Assembly (NCBI GenBank): GCA_964532005.1
Contig: CAZHER010000005.1
Coordinates: forward strand, 1-64,000
Source of the DNA: CAYQEU01 sp964532005
GTDB taxonomy: Bacteria > Patescibacteriota > Doudnabacteria > UBA920
Length of the DNA: 64,000 bases
Reading direction: 5' to 3'
Below are positions 40,036 through 48,905 of the stretch, piece after piece. Below the pieces are notes generated by a model. That model worked only from the letters and a program-made list of their open reading frames with translations, was not told the DNA's origin and searched no databases. Both the position numbers and the translations under genes were made by a program. Position 1 is the first letter of the stretch. Each line of letters begins with the position of its first letter.

Positions 40036-40887
40036 TTACGGTAAATTAAACAGCTTTTTTGCGTTCTGGGTTGTTATTTGTGCAACTTCAACCGAACTAG
40101 TATCTTTCCATTCAGCAATTTTTTCTGCCACGAATGGCAAGAAACTAGGTTCATTTCTCTGTCCTCTATGTGGCACCGGTGTTAGATACGGAGCATCGGT
40201 TTCCAAAATTATGCTGTCTAAAGGGATTCCTTGGATTACGGTTTTGCTTCTACTGGTTTTGTCAAAAGTTATTATTCCATTAATACCTACGAACCCGCCC
40301 AGCTCCACAAATTTGATTGCAGTTGGAAGGTCGCCCGTGTAACAGTGGATTTCAAATCTAAAATTTGGGTTCTGTAGTTTAACAGGCCTGATCATATCTA
40401 AAATATCTTCATAAGCATCCATTGTGCCTTCAGAAGGGCGGCAGTGAATGCACAAAGCTTTGTCTAATTCCAATGCCAGTTGAATTTGCAAATCAAAAGC
40501 AACTTTTTGTAAATTTTTTATTTCTTTGTCATCCCGATCTTCCGGGAGCCTGTAATAATCCAATCCGCACTCTCCTATTCCGACAACCCGATCATTTTGG
40601 GCCAAAGCTTTATATGCATCATAATCGAATCCCTCCTCTCGGGTTTTAAAATGCACTTCATCCTCATCGTGAAAGTCATGCATGAATGTATGTACCGGAT
40701 GAAGCCCAACGGCAGCATAGACATTTTCTGAAAACCGACTTAAAAGCTGTACGGCTTGCCTACTTGTATCAATTTGTGTTCCGACATTCACCAATGCCAC
40801 CCCGGCATCTAAGGCGCGCTGTATCACCTCCTCCTCAACGCCATGGAACGCTCGAAGGTTTATATGGGTGTGAGTATCTATCAGCAT
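40036..40887 (-). CDS. tatD: TatD-family metal-dependent hydrolase
   Basis: 283 aa from the ATG at 40887 (MLIDTHTHINL), 2 nt after the metG stop. TatD motifs: DTHTH, AAVGLHPVH, IGECGLDYYR, CIHCRPS, EIHCYTGD and LETDAPYLTP. A TIM-barrel nuclease with 3'-5' DNase/RNase activity, implicated in DNA repair and RNA turnover. It is cotranscribed with metG, a frequent neighbour in bacteria. Confidence 0.94.
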   Translation of the reverse strand: MLIDTHTHINLRAFHGVEEEVIQRALDAGVALVNVGTQIDTSRQAVQLLSRFSENVYAAVGLHPVHTFMHDFHDEDEVHFKTREEGFDYDAYKALAQNDRVVGIGECGLDYYRLPEDRDDKEIKNLQKVAFDLQIQLALELDKALCIHCRPSEGTMDAYEDILDMIRPVKLQNPNFRFEIHCYTGDLPTAIKFVELGGFVGINGIITFDKTSRSKTVIQGIPLDSIILETDAPYLTPVPHRGQRNEPSFLPFVAEKIAEWKDTSSVEVAQITTQNAKKLFNLP

Positions 40888-40889
40888 AA

Positions 40890-42374
40890 TCAAATTCTTG
40901 GGAATAAACGCGGGATATTTTCCAGCTCAGGATTCTTTAATATTTCTAAAATTTGTGCACTGGTATTGGGTAAAAACGGATATAACCAATTACCAATTCT
41001 CCATAGCGCTACAAGCAAAACCATAATATCTGACCTAGCTTTTTCCGGATTAACCTTAATGACCTTGAATGGTTCATGTTCTTGAATAAACCTGTCACAC
41101 CAAGCAATTTGATCCCATATTAAATCAGCACATTTTTGAATTTCGTATTTTTCAAGCAAGTCCCTGTAGTCCCTGTCTGACTCATGTACAGGTTGGCTGT
41201 CCATCACGTCTGTATTTAACTCCATTTCTGCATTGATAGCCATCTTCATAACACGGCTGGTCAAATTTCCTATGCCATTTACCAAATTAGCCGTATAACT
41301 TTCCTTAAAACGGTCCCATGTAAAATCACCGTCTTCAAAAGTGGATATTTCCCGTAACAAATAGTAGCGCAGCGCATCAGTAGCCTGATCAGAATTCAAA
41401 CCTAAATTTTGCAACTCAGACAAAACAACATAAGGATCTACCACATTACCCATGCTTTTACTCATTTTGTGTCCACCGCTGGTAATGAACCCGTGGATTA
41501 ATATTTGTTTCGAATTTGGAAGTCCAGCGGACATAAGCATTGCTTGCCACATTGCAGACTGTTGTCGTAAATTATCCTTGCCTGCTGTCTGTACCGCGTT
41601 CCGATTTTCCGCAGTTCCCCAAAAATTAACAAAATTTGTTTCATCCTCTGGCCAGCCAGTAGTAGAAATATAATTAACCAGCGCATCAAACCAAACGTAC
41701 ATGACCTGTCGATCATCATCGGGAACTGGAACACCCCAAGACATCTTTTCTTTCAATCGGGATATGCTAAAATCTTGTAAACCTGCTCCCACAAACGCCC
41801 TGATCTCATGAAATCTAAAATCCGGTACCACGAAATCTGGATTGGCTTTGTAAAATTCTAAAAGCTTCGGGCCGTACTTTGAAAATCTAAAAAAATAATT
41901 TTCTTCTTCTATTAGCTCTATTTCCAAATTGGGATGAATCGGGCAATGTCCGTCTTCGAGTTCCGAGTCTGTCTTTTCTAATTCACAACCCACACAATAC
42001 TTGACCTGATAGATTTTTTTGTAGATATCCCCGTTGGCATCGCATCTGCGCCAAAATTCTTGTGCCGCCAAAACATGGTTTTTGTCTGTAGTTCTAATAA
42101 AGTGGTTATAGCTTAAATTTAATCCTTCCTTCAGACGATCAAACTTTGGAGCGTGCTCATCGGTATATGTTTGAGGGTCTTTCCCTTCTTCTTGAGCTTT
42201 GCGGAAAATTTTCAAACCGTGTTCATCGGTACCGGTATTGAAAAAAACCTCGTCGCCATTCTGGGCATGATACCGGGCAATTACGTCAGTTTGGATTATT
42301 TCTAAAGCAAAGCCGATATGAGGATCGGCATTAACATAAGGGAGAGTGGTTGTGATATAAAATTTCTTTGACAT
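40890..42374 (-). CDS. metG: Methionyl-tRNA synthetase
   Basis: 494 aa class I synthetase. PHIGFALEII (HIGH-like) and HKMSKSMGNVVDPY are present, with a CP-domain zinc knuckle CVGCELEK...GHCPIH. The C-terminal anticodon-binding helices end without a fused tRNA-binding domain. It charges both initiator and elongator tRNA-Met. TGA is its stop codon, evidence for a standard genetic code. Confidence 0.97.
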   Translation of the reverse strand: MSKKFYITTTLPYVNADPHIGFALEIIQTDVIARYHAQNGDEVFFNTGTDEHGLKIFRKAQEEGKDPQTYTDEHAPKFDRLKEGLNLSYNHFIRTTDKNHVLAAQEFWRRCDANGDIYKKIYQVKYCVGCELEKTDSELEDGHCPIHPNLEIELIEEENYFFRFSKYGPKLLEFYKANPDFVVPDFRFHEIRAFVGAGLQDFSISRLKEKMSWGVPVPDDDRQVMYVWFDALVNYISTTGWPEDETNFVNFWGTAENRNAVQTAGKDNLRQQSAMWQAMLMSAGLPNSKQILIHGFITSGGHKMSKSMGNVVDPYVVLSELQNLGLNSDQATDALRYYLLREISTFEDGDFTWDRFKESYTANLVNGIGNLTSRVMKMAINAEMELNTDVMDSQPVHESDRDYRDLLEKYEIQKCADLIWDQIAWCDRFIQEHEPFKVIKVNPEKARSDIMVLLVALWRIGNWLYPFLPNTSAQILEILKNPELENIPRLFPRI

Positions 42375-42378
42375 TAAC

Positions 42379-43413
42379 TTATGTTTCTTCCTGAATAACG
42401 TTCTTGGTATTAGGATAATTTTTAGAAAATTCCTCGACCAATAATGTAATAACGCTCACCATCGGTATAGCAAGCAGTAAACCTAGGACACCTGCGAGCT
42501 TGTACCCTACGAGCAAGGCAATCAACACCAACAATGGCGAAGTACCAACAGCTCTTTGCATTATCTTTGGGACCAGAACATATCCTTCAACTTTTTGGAT
42601 GACTATATACAGTACAATAACAGCTATGGCAAGTGGCGGGCTTTGTACCATAGCAAAGAATACAGCGGGAACAGCAGACAAAAAAGGCCCTATATAAGGA
42701 ACAATCTCCATTATTCCAGCCAATAGCGCTAAAAACAAGGCATATTTAACACCTAAAGCTGTTAGGCCTAAATAAGTAAGAACAAAAATACAAATACTTA
42801 ATATAATTTGCCCAATAATCCAAAACCCCATTCGATTTTGAATCTTGCGAATCAGATTGAGGGTAAACTTTCTCTGAGGTGCGGGGACTACGGCATTTAC
42901 AAAATCTATCATCCCTTGTTGTTGAGCAACAAGATAAAACGAAACCACCAAAACTGTAATTCCGCTAAATACACTATTTACAAAACCGAGGGTTTGACTG
43001 TACACACTGGAATTATGTGTAACTTCGGAAAATAGCTGTGACATAATTTGAGTTAGGTCAACATTGCCAAATAAATTATGGATGGCGGGATACTGAGCCT
43101 GAAATGCTTTTGTGTATTCTGGCAAATTAAAGCTCAATAATTTAATCTGTTCCAACACCACGGGAAGAAGCAAAGAAAATACTACAGCCACAATTCCAAG
43201 GACAACTATGTAAACAGTTAAGACGCTAACGCTACGTGGCACCCTCTTTATTTTCAAATATCCGACCAAAGGCTCCATAGCTGAGGCCAACACTACAGAA
43301 AGAAGTAATATAATAATAATATCTCTGGTTACCCACAAAAAAGCAACTCCCAAAACTGCCAAAATTACTTTGGCAATTACCCGAGTTGAAGGATCCCATT
43401 TAGTCCATTGCAT
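42379..43413 (-). CDS. AI-2E family (PerM/YtvI-like) membrane protein
   Basis: 344 aa from the ATG at 43413 (MQWTKWDPSTRV). About eight helices and the family-typical segments PLVGYLKIKRVPRSVSVL, MEIVPYIGPFLSAVPAV and the C-terminal LLAIPMVSVITLLVEE. The family includes TqsA and proposed Na+/H+ or small-molecule exporters; the actual substrate is not deducible. Four nt before metG, so probably one operon. Confidence 0.85.
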   Translation of the reverse strand: MQWTKWDPSTRVIAKVILAVLGVAFLWVTRDIIIILLLSVVLASAMEPLVGYLKIKRVPRSVSVLTVYIVVLGIVAVVFSLLLPVVLEQIKLLSFNLPEYTKAFQAQYPAIHNLFGNVDLTQIMSQLFSEVTHNSSVYSQTLGFVNSVFSGITVLVVSFYLVAQQQGMIDFVNAVVPAPQRKFTLNLIRKIQNRMGFWIIGQIILSICIFVLTYLGLTALGVKYALFLALLAGIMEIVPYIGPFLSAVPAVFFAMVQSPPLAIAVIVLYIVIQKVEGYVLVPKIMQRAVGTSPLLVLIALLVGYKLAGVLGLLLAIPMVSVITLLVEEFSKNYPNTKNVIQEET

Positions 43414-43430
43414 GTCTATATTATACGAAA

Positions 43431-43462
43431 AAAACAAAAATCCAGCCAATTTGACTGGATTT
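43431..43462 (-). terminator. Terminator after the 43474 small gene
   Basis: Stem AAATCCAG/CTGGATTT with a 9-nt loop, followed on the minus strand by TTTTTGTTTTTTT. It separates the small genes from the metG group. Confidence 0.75.
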
Positions 43463-43473
43463 CCACAAATATC

Positions 43474-43686
43474 TTATTTTATAGCTCGATCTTCTAGAGC
43501 TTTAATTGCGGCTTCGGTTTCTTCGTCAATTTTCTTAATACCATCCAAACAATAGGCTTTGATCTGCTCTTTTAAGAAGTCGGTCAAGCCTTCTGACTGT
43601 AAATCGCGAATTAAAATATTTTTTATTGTTTCATCCAGCTCTGATTGCTCAATCATGCGGATGAGTTTCAGTAAATTTTCGTCCAT
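43474..43686 (-). CDS. Small helical protein, unknown function
   Basis: 70 aa: MDENLLKLIRMIEQSELDET, then a predicted all-helical acidic chain ending EAAIKALEDRAIK. No motif. It resembles the N-terminal part of the 114-aa protein at 3578-3922 in pattern (a short helix, LDE/LED, LEK/LQSEGLT). Six nt after the 56-aa ORF and followed by a terminator. Confidence 0.6.
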   Translation of the reverse strand: MDENLLKLIRMIEQSELDETIKNILIRDLQSEGLTDFLKEQIKAYCLDGIKKIDEETEAAIKALEDRAIK

Positions 43687-43692
43687 ATATTG

Positions 43693-43863
43693 TTAACTGT
43701 CCTGTTCGACATTTTGTTGTGCCTTGTATTCTTCAGCAAACTGCATAATATTCTTAAGTTCAACCTTTCTGGTCTCCGCTGCAGTTCTAATCTCAGTGGC
43801 CCTGCTTTCAATCTCAGCACTACTTAAAATATTGGGATTGTTGTTTATTTCGCTGAATACCAT
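43693..43863 (-). CDS. 56-aa hypothetical protein
   Basis: ATG at 43863 to TAA at 43695-43693: MVFSEINNNPNILSSAEIES, then a charged amphipathic helix (RTAAETRKVELKNIMQFAEE). The frame is open throughout and fits neatly between nfo (12 nt) and the 70-aa gene (6 nt), which supports it as a real small gene. No family recognised. Confidence 0.6.
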   Translation of the reverse strand: MVFSEINNNPNILSSAEIESRATEIRTAAETRKVELKNIMQFAEEYKAQQNVEQDS

Positions 43864-43874
43864 AGTTTTGATAT

Positions 43875-44747
43875 TTATTTAACTTTGTTTCTCAAAGCTT
43901 TCATTAATTCTATGTCCTGTTCCACAATATCATGCTCGGTTTCTAAAATCAAGGGAATGTCAAGCTTTTTTCGGGTTAAAAACTCCAAAATTGCAGTAAA
44001 ACCTTTCCTGCCTATTTCCCCATGGCCGATATGTTCATGTCTGTCTTTATGTGAAGCAAATTCTACTTTTGAGTCGTTGGTATGCATAGCTTTCAAGTAC
44101 TTCAGTCCTATAATTTTATCAAACTTAGAGAAAGTCTCTGCTACTGTTTGTGGTGTACGTAAGTCGTAGCCAGAACCAAACGCATGCTGAGTATCGAAAC
44201 AAACACCGCCAAACCCTTTGTGATTCTTAACTCCACTAATCAGCTCGGCTATTTCTTCAAAAGTATCACCCATAACCTCTCCTGCGCCTGCTGAAATCTC
44301 AACCAGTAATTTTGTAGGCCCTTTATAGCCGGACAAAATCTTTTTCATTCCCGCCTGCGCCTGTTTCATCCCTTTCTTTTCTCCTAAATCCTTAAAGCTT
44401 CCTGGATGAAACATTAGAAAACTTGCGCCGAGCAAGCTCCCCCTCTCCAATTCCTCCCTTAAAACAGCTAATGTACCGTTATAGATTCTCTGGCTTCCCG
44501 AACCAAGATTTAAAAAATAAGGGGCATGGATAATAAAATCTTTAAATCCATATTTATCCATGGCTATCTTAAACTGCTCCTTAACTTCTTTATCAATAGG
44601 TTTAACTGGTCCTCCGTGAGGCGACCTGGAAAATATTTGAAATGTCTCACACTTGAGCAATGCGGCGTTTTCTGGGGCGTTCCACAAACCACCTGCTATT
44701 GAAACATGGCATCCGATCCTCAATAATTCATTTTTATGCTTTGTCAT
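43875..44747 (-). CDS. nfo: Endonuclease IV (AP endonuclease)
   Basis: 290 aa TIM-barrel enzyme. Conserved metal-site segments are visible: GCHVSIAGGLWNA, MFHPGS, LLVEISAGAG, VCFDTQHAFGSGYD, MHTNDSK, GHGEIGRKGF and LETEHD. It cuts the DNA backbone 5' to abasic sites in base excision repair, with three zinc ions. The start follows the DUF2723 gene by 9 nt. Confidence 0.94.
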   Translation of the reverse strand: MTKHKNELLRIGCHVSIAGGLWNAPENAALLKCETFQIFSRSPHGGPVKPIDKEVKEQFKIAMDKYGFKDFIIHAPYFLNLGSGSQRIYNGTLAVLREELERGSLLGASFLMFHPGSFKDLGEKKGMKQAQAGMKKILSGYKGPTKLLVEISAGAGEVMGDTFEEIAELISGVKNHKGFGGVCFDTQHAFGSGYDLRTPQTVAETFSKFDKIIGLKYLKAMHTNDSKVEFASHKDRHEHIGHGEIGRKGFTAILEFLTRKKLDIPLILETEHDIVEQDIELMKALRNKVK

Positions 44748-44756
44748 GTCTATTTG

Positions 44757-46589
44757 TTATTTTTGATTTAATACATAATCACGAAATGCTCTATATGATG
44801 CCATATCTACTCCAAGTAAGTCATTATCATATTTTATGGCTTCTAAATAATATTCCTGTGACCTGCCGTAATTCCCGTTTTGTAAAGTCGAAGCTGCCTG
44901 GGCATAGTACACTTGAGCCAAAACATCTCTACCAAAATAATCACTTCTCAATATTGCTTTATCATTATCAGAAATTTCTAGCGGCATGCTTACCGGGGTT
45001 TCAATTCCAATACTATTAATTTTATACACATAGCCATTTGATTGACTATGAATTTGTCCATTATAGTCGGAGGATTCAGCTAAAAAAGTAGTATAGATAG
45101 GTCTATTTTTGTAACGATCACTTCCCAACAAAAATTTGATAAATTCGGTTCTTTGCTTTCTGGCATCAGTTTCACTATATATTTTATTGATAATTTCTTC
45201 ATCAGCAGTAGCGAAAATATTGGGATATGACACTACAGTGATATCAGGTCTCAATCCTAGTACTTTCTGACCGTATAGCATGGCAAACCCCACAGTATCT
45301 CTTTCAGCCCCCTCGGTAGATAACACTAGAACTGAATTAGGCTCTAATGCAAATAATCTCTGTGTGTAATGCTCTAAAAATTGAAAGTGCCGCAAATTGT
45401 TGCGCTTAAAATTATCAGGAACAGTTTGTGCCAAAAACCCGATCAACACCAACCACAGTAATATTATACTACTCAATCTACCTTTGAGTTTAGCAAAAAT
45501 AGAATAAAGTCCATAAATGCCAAATACTAACCAAATTGTTATCGCCACGTACGACGGCAGATAATTTTGGGCATATAGCTCTTCAAATGCTTGGCTAAAT
45601 TCAACCGATCTTAGAAATATCATGGATAATGGGGCGGTCAGAAAAAGTGCGAGGACTATACCAAAACCTGAAAAAAATTTTTTGTACATTAAAACAGCCC
45701 CGACTGCAGATAAAAATAACAACGCCCCAAATTCTTCCCACAAAGATGATATAAAAGCTAAGGCAAATTGAAGTTTATCAGACAAGTCAGATAGTACACC
45801 AAAATCTTTATAATCTAACCGAGTTAAATGATTATACAAATGTTGTAGACTTCGAGATGTATGTCCCCAATCAAGCTCAGGACTGGTCATAGACCTCAAA
45901 GGAACATACAAATAAACTGACAGTCCTATAAAAAAGCATGTTGATCCGGCTAGAAAATTTAAAATAAAACCGGATTTCTGGATTCTTAGTTTTCCCCAAA
46001 GACAAAACAACCCCAAGCTAGGTAGAAAAAATAGCAGAATGGGGTGATTTCCCAATCCCAAACCTGCAATAAAAGAACCTAAATAGAAATATTTCCAATT
46101 CGAAGTCTGTCTAAATTTGAGCGCTAAAAATAAGAGGCCCAAAATAAAAAACAAATTCAGTGAGTAGACTTCCGCTACATTCGATTGCTCCCAAAATACA
46201 GAGCGAGTCCCTAAAATACAAACAGCCAACAAAATTGATCCTGCTTGTACCCAAGAAGGAATTGATATCTTATCCTTTAATTTTAAAAATAGTCTGGTGC
46301 AGATGACCAGTAACGATAGTGAAAATGCTGAAGCAACAGCAGAAAACAAGCTAACCTTGAACGCAAAGCTATCGGCTAGCGGCACAGAAGAAAACAACTT
46401 TCCTAATAGAATATAAGTTGGAAACCCCGGGGGATGTGCGATTCCTATTACTTTTATTGCTGTAATGAACTCACCGCTATCCACTAAATAAGTTCCCCTA
46501 CTAGCAGTCCATGAATATAAAAAAAAGGAAACGAGAAAAATAAAAATGACTATCAGTGGATATAATATTTTTTCAAATTTCCTTGTCAA
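44757..46589 (-). CDS. DUF2723-family membrane protein, glycosyltransferase-like
   Basis: 610 aa, about eleven transmembrane helices. The N-terminal luminal/periplasmic motif VDSGEFITA and the GIAHPPGFPTYILLGKLF block are typical of DUF2723, which belongs to the GT-C (protein mannosyltransferase-like) fold; the acidic VDSGE is the likely catalytic part. The C-terminus has a TPR-like pair (YYAQAASTLQNGNYGRSQEY). Probably transfers a lipid-linked sugar to a surface acceptor; the sugar and acceptor are unknown. Confidence 0.82.
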   Translation of the reverse strand: MTRKFEKILYPLIVIFIFLVSFFLYSWTASRGTYLVDSGEFITAIKVIGIAHPPGFPTYILLGKLFSSVPLADSFAFKVSLFSAVASAFSLSLLVICTRLFLKLKDKISIPSWVQAGSILLAVCILGTRSVFWEQSNVAEVYSLNLFFILGLLFLALKFRQTSNWKYFYLGSFIAGLGLGNHPILLFFLPSLGLFCLWGKLRIQKSGFILNFLAGSTCFFIGLSVYLYVPLRSMTSPELDWGHTSRSLQHLYNHLTRLDYKDFGVLSDLSDKLQFALAFISSLWEEFGALLFLSAVGAVLMYKKFFSGFGIVLALFLTAPLSMIFLRSVEFSQAFEELYAQNYLPSYVAITIWLVFGIYGLYSIFAKLKGRLSSIILLWLVLIGFLAQTVPDNFKRNNLRHFQFLEHYTQRLFALEPNSVLVLSTEGAERDTVGFAMLYGQKVLGLRPDITVVSYPNIFATADEEIINKIYSETDARKQRTEFIKFLLGSDRYKNRPIYTTFLAESSDYNGQIHSQSNGYVYKINSIGIETPVSMPLEISDNDKAILRSDYFGRDVLAQVYYAQAASTLQNGNYGRSQEYYLEAIKYDNDLLGVDMASYRAFRDYVLNQK

Positions 46590-46593
46590 TTTT

Positions 46594-47877
46594 TTAAACT
46601 AATATTTTCTTAAAAACAGCCTCTGTTTTATAGGGTCCCAAAACCGCTAAGGTCGCCCGATTATACTTTAATAAAGACTTTGCCATTTTTAATATCTCTA
46701 CCGCGGTAACAGAATCTATTTTTTTAAATATTTCCTTGGGGATCAAAATTTTAGGATGAAACGCTTCTTGTTCAATAACCCAATCTAGCCGGGACTGACT
46801 GTCTTCTAGAGCTAGAGTTGTTCTGCCTTTTAAATATTCTTTTGCTTTCTGTAATTCCTTTGCTTCTACTTCAAAATTCTGTATTCTGTCCAGCTCTTGC
46901 TTAATCACAGACACCGCCTCAGCTGCTTTACTTACCTGTACGCCGGCATTAACTTGAAACATGCCTGTATCCTGATAGCTATTAGAAGCGCAACGGACAT
47001 AATATGCAAGACCACGACGTTCTCTTATTTCATAAAATAGCCGTGAACTCATGCCGCCGCCAAGAATAGTTGCCAACACCAAAGCAATGTGCCCTTTGGG
47101 ATCTTTAGAAGACAATCCTTTAAACGCCAGAGCCAAGTGAGCTTGCTGTGTTTTTTTATACTCCAATTTCACCCTCAATTGGTTTTGACTATCTTTGACT
47201 CTTGGCCATTTGTGATGTTTTTTGTTTGACACTTTACCCCAATATTTTTTGACCAGAAAATTCACTAACTTTAAATCAAATTTACCTGAAATGCCAATAA
47301 TGATGTTTTCCGGCTGGTAATGTCCTGCCATGTATGACTTAAACATAGCTTGTGTGAATTTTCTCACGGTATTTTCGGTACCAACGATATTTCGACCGAG
47401 GCTCTGGTCAGGCCACATTTCGTTTTCCAAGATATTCTCGATCTCAGCCATGGGTAGGTCTCGGTACATGTTCAGCTCTTCAACAATTACTCCTTTCTCC
47501 TTTTCCAACTCATCCTTGTCCATTATTGGTCTTTGCAACATCTCAGTTAAAACCTCAAAAATCAGCTCTAACTTAGAATGGTGCGCTTTTATATAATATT
47601 GGGTATGTTCNNNNNNNNNNGTATGTTCTTTGCCTGTATTGGCGTTCATCTCCCCACCTATGCCGTCAATCAACTCAGTAATAGCCATTGCGGTCGGATA
47701 CTTCTCCGTTCCTTTGAAAAGAAAGTGTTCTAAGAAATGGGAAATGCCGTTTTCTTTTTTTGTTTCACTTCTTGAACCTGTTTTTACGAAAAAATCCACA
47801 ACAACACTTTCTGACTCTTGGCTTGGTACCAAAAGCAAAGTCAAATTGTTGGATAAAACTCTTTTAATATATTTCAT
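46594..47877 (-). CDS. M16-family zinc peptidase (interrupted by an assembly gap)
   Basis: 427 aa. ISHFLEHFLFKG is the inverted zinc motif HxxEH, with the distal Glu in VEELNMYRD. Two M16 domains, as in PqqL/YmxG-like peptidases. The gap of ten N (47611-47620) falls after TGKEH; the flanks share GTATGTTC. Removing the N and the duplicate gives ANTGKEHTQYYIK in frame, the normal sequence for this family. It is cotranscribed with the M24 gene and likely degrades or processes peptides. Confidence 0.88.
   Translation of the reverse strand: MKYIKRVLSNNLTLLLVPSQESESVVVDFFVKTGSRSETKKENGISHFLEHFLFKGTEKYPTAMAITELIDGIGGEMNANTGKEHXXXXEHTQYYIKAHHSKLELIFEVLTEMLQRPIMDKDELEKEKGVIVEELNMYRDLPMAEIENILENEMWPDQSLGRNIVGTENTVRKFTQAMFKSYMAGHYQPENIIIGISGKFDLKLVNFLVKKYWGKVSNKKHHKWPRVKDSQNQLRVKLEYKKTQQAHLALAFKGLSSKDPKGHIALVLATILGGGMSSRLFYEIRERRGLAYYVRCASNSYQDTGMFQVNAGVQVSKAAEAVSVIKQELDRIQNFEVEAKELQKAKEYLKGRTTLALEDSQSRLDWVIEQEAFHPKILIPKEIFKKIDSVTAVEILKMAKSLLKYNRATLAVLGPYKTEAVFKKILV
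47611..47620. other. Assembly gap (10 N) with identical 8-bp flanks
   Basis: GTATGTTC occurs on both sides of the N-run. This is typical of two contigs that overlap by a few bases but were joined with a fixed filler. Confidence 0.85.
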
Positions 47878-48905
47878 TTATATAATATTGCTTTTTAAAT
47901 CAACTGGTACCTTAACAAAATATTTAGGACTTCCTTTGTCCAGATAAACCAGATCCTCGATTCTTACTCCACCCAGCCCCGGCAAATAAACCCCAGGCTC
48001 GATACTAAAAACCATACCATTTAGCAAAAGGTCTTGGGATTTAGGTGAAACTGCAGGGTACTCATGAATGTCTAACCCTGTTCCGTGCCCCAAAGAATGA
48101 ACAAAATACTTGTCCATTCTTTGTTTCTGTAAAAAATTTCTTGATATACTATCTATTTGCTCACCAGTTTTCCCAACGGTAACCGAATCAAACGCAAGAT
48201 TATATGCCGACTCTACCGCTTCATAAATTTTTTTCAAATTCTTTGGTGCTTTGCCAATAAAAATTGTTCTTGTAAAATCACTGCAATACCCGGCCACTTT
48301 GAAGCCAAAATCAAGGACTATGGTCGTATTTCGTTCCAAAATTTTTTCTGTTGGTCTATGGTGTGGAATGGCAGCATTTTTTCCAGAAGCTACAATCGGA
48401 TCAAAACTTACTTCATCAGCGCCAAGCTCTAATCCCCAAATTCTTATGTATCGCGCTAAGCCTGATTCGGTCCATTGTTTTTTTTTCAACTGCAATTTAA
48501 CAGTATCGAAAACTTTAGCAGTTATTTTGTATGCCTGCTCCATGGCTAGCAACTCCTCTTCTGCCTTAACTGATCTCATCTCTTCTATATCAACAGTACT
48601 CACTACTAACTTCACCCCCTTAAGTTTCTTTTTCAAATACTCCCATTCAGTAATAGATAAGAAGCCCTCTACTTCTAATGTTTGACCAGTTGCGACAAAT
48701 TTGCCAATATCTGCTACCAAAGCAGATTTAATACCCTGAATCTGCTCCAGCCCATTCCCTAAAAAGACAACCTGNNNNNNNNNNTCACAAGTAAGTAACC
48801 ATCAATAAAATGATGGCCGGTAAAATAGAAAAGGTTTTCTTTTTTAACGACCAGCAAAGGTGAGTTTATTTGTTTTTGTAATTTTTTAAGACGGGCTTTG
48901 TTCAT
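47878..48905 (-). CDS. Xaa-Pro aminopeptidase/M24-family peptidase (internal gap)
   Basis: The C-terminal catalytic domain carries the five metal ligands in order: LDFGFKVAGYCSDFTRT (two Asp), HSLGHGTGLDIHE (His), FSIEPGVY (Glu) and GGVRIED (Glu). The N-terminus is MNKARLKKLQKQINSPLLVV, from an ATG at 48905 that overlaps glyS by 20 nt. The frame then runs into ten N at 48775-48784 and resumes with QVVFLGNGLEQIQG. The filler is not the true length: the missing DNA must be 2 mod 3 to keep the frame. Such enzymes remove N-terminal residues before proline. Confidence 0.85.
48775..48784. other. Assembly gap (10 N) inside the M24 peptidase gene
   Basis: Unlike the first gap, the flanks share no obvious overlap, so real sequence is probably missing. 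Both flanks are in the M24 N-terminal domain. Confidence 0.85.
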
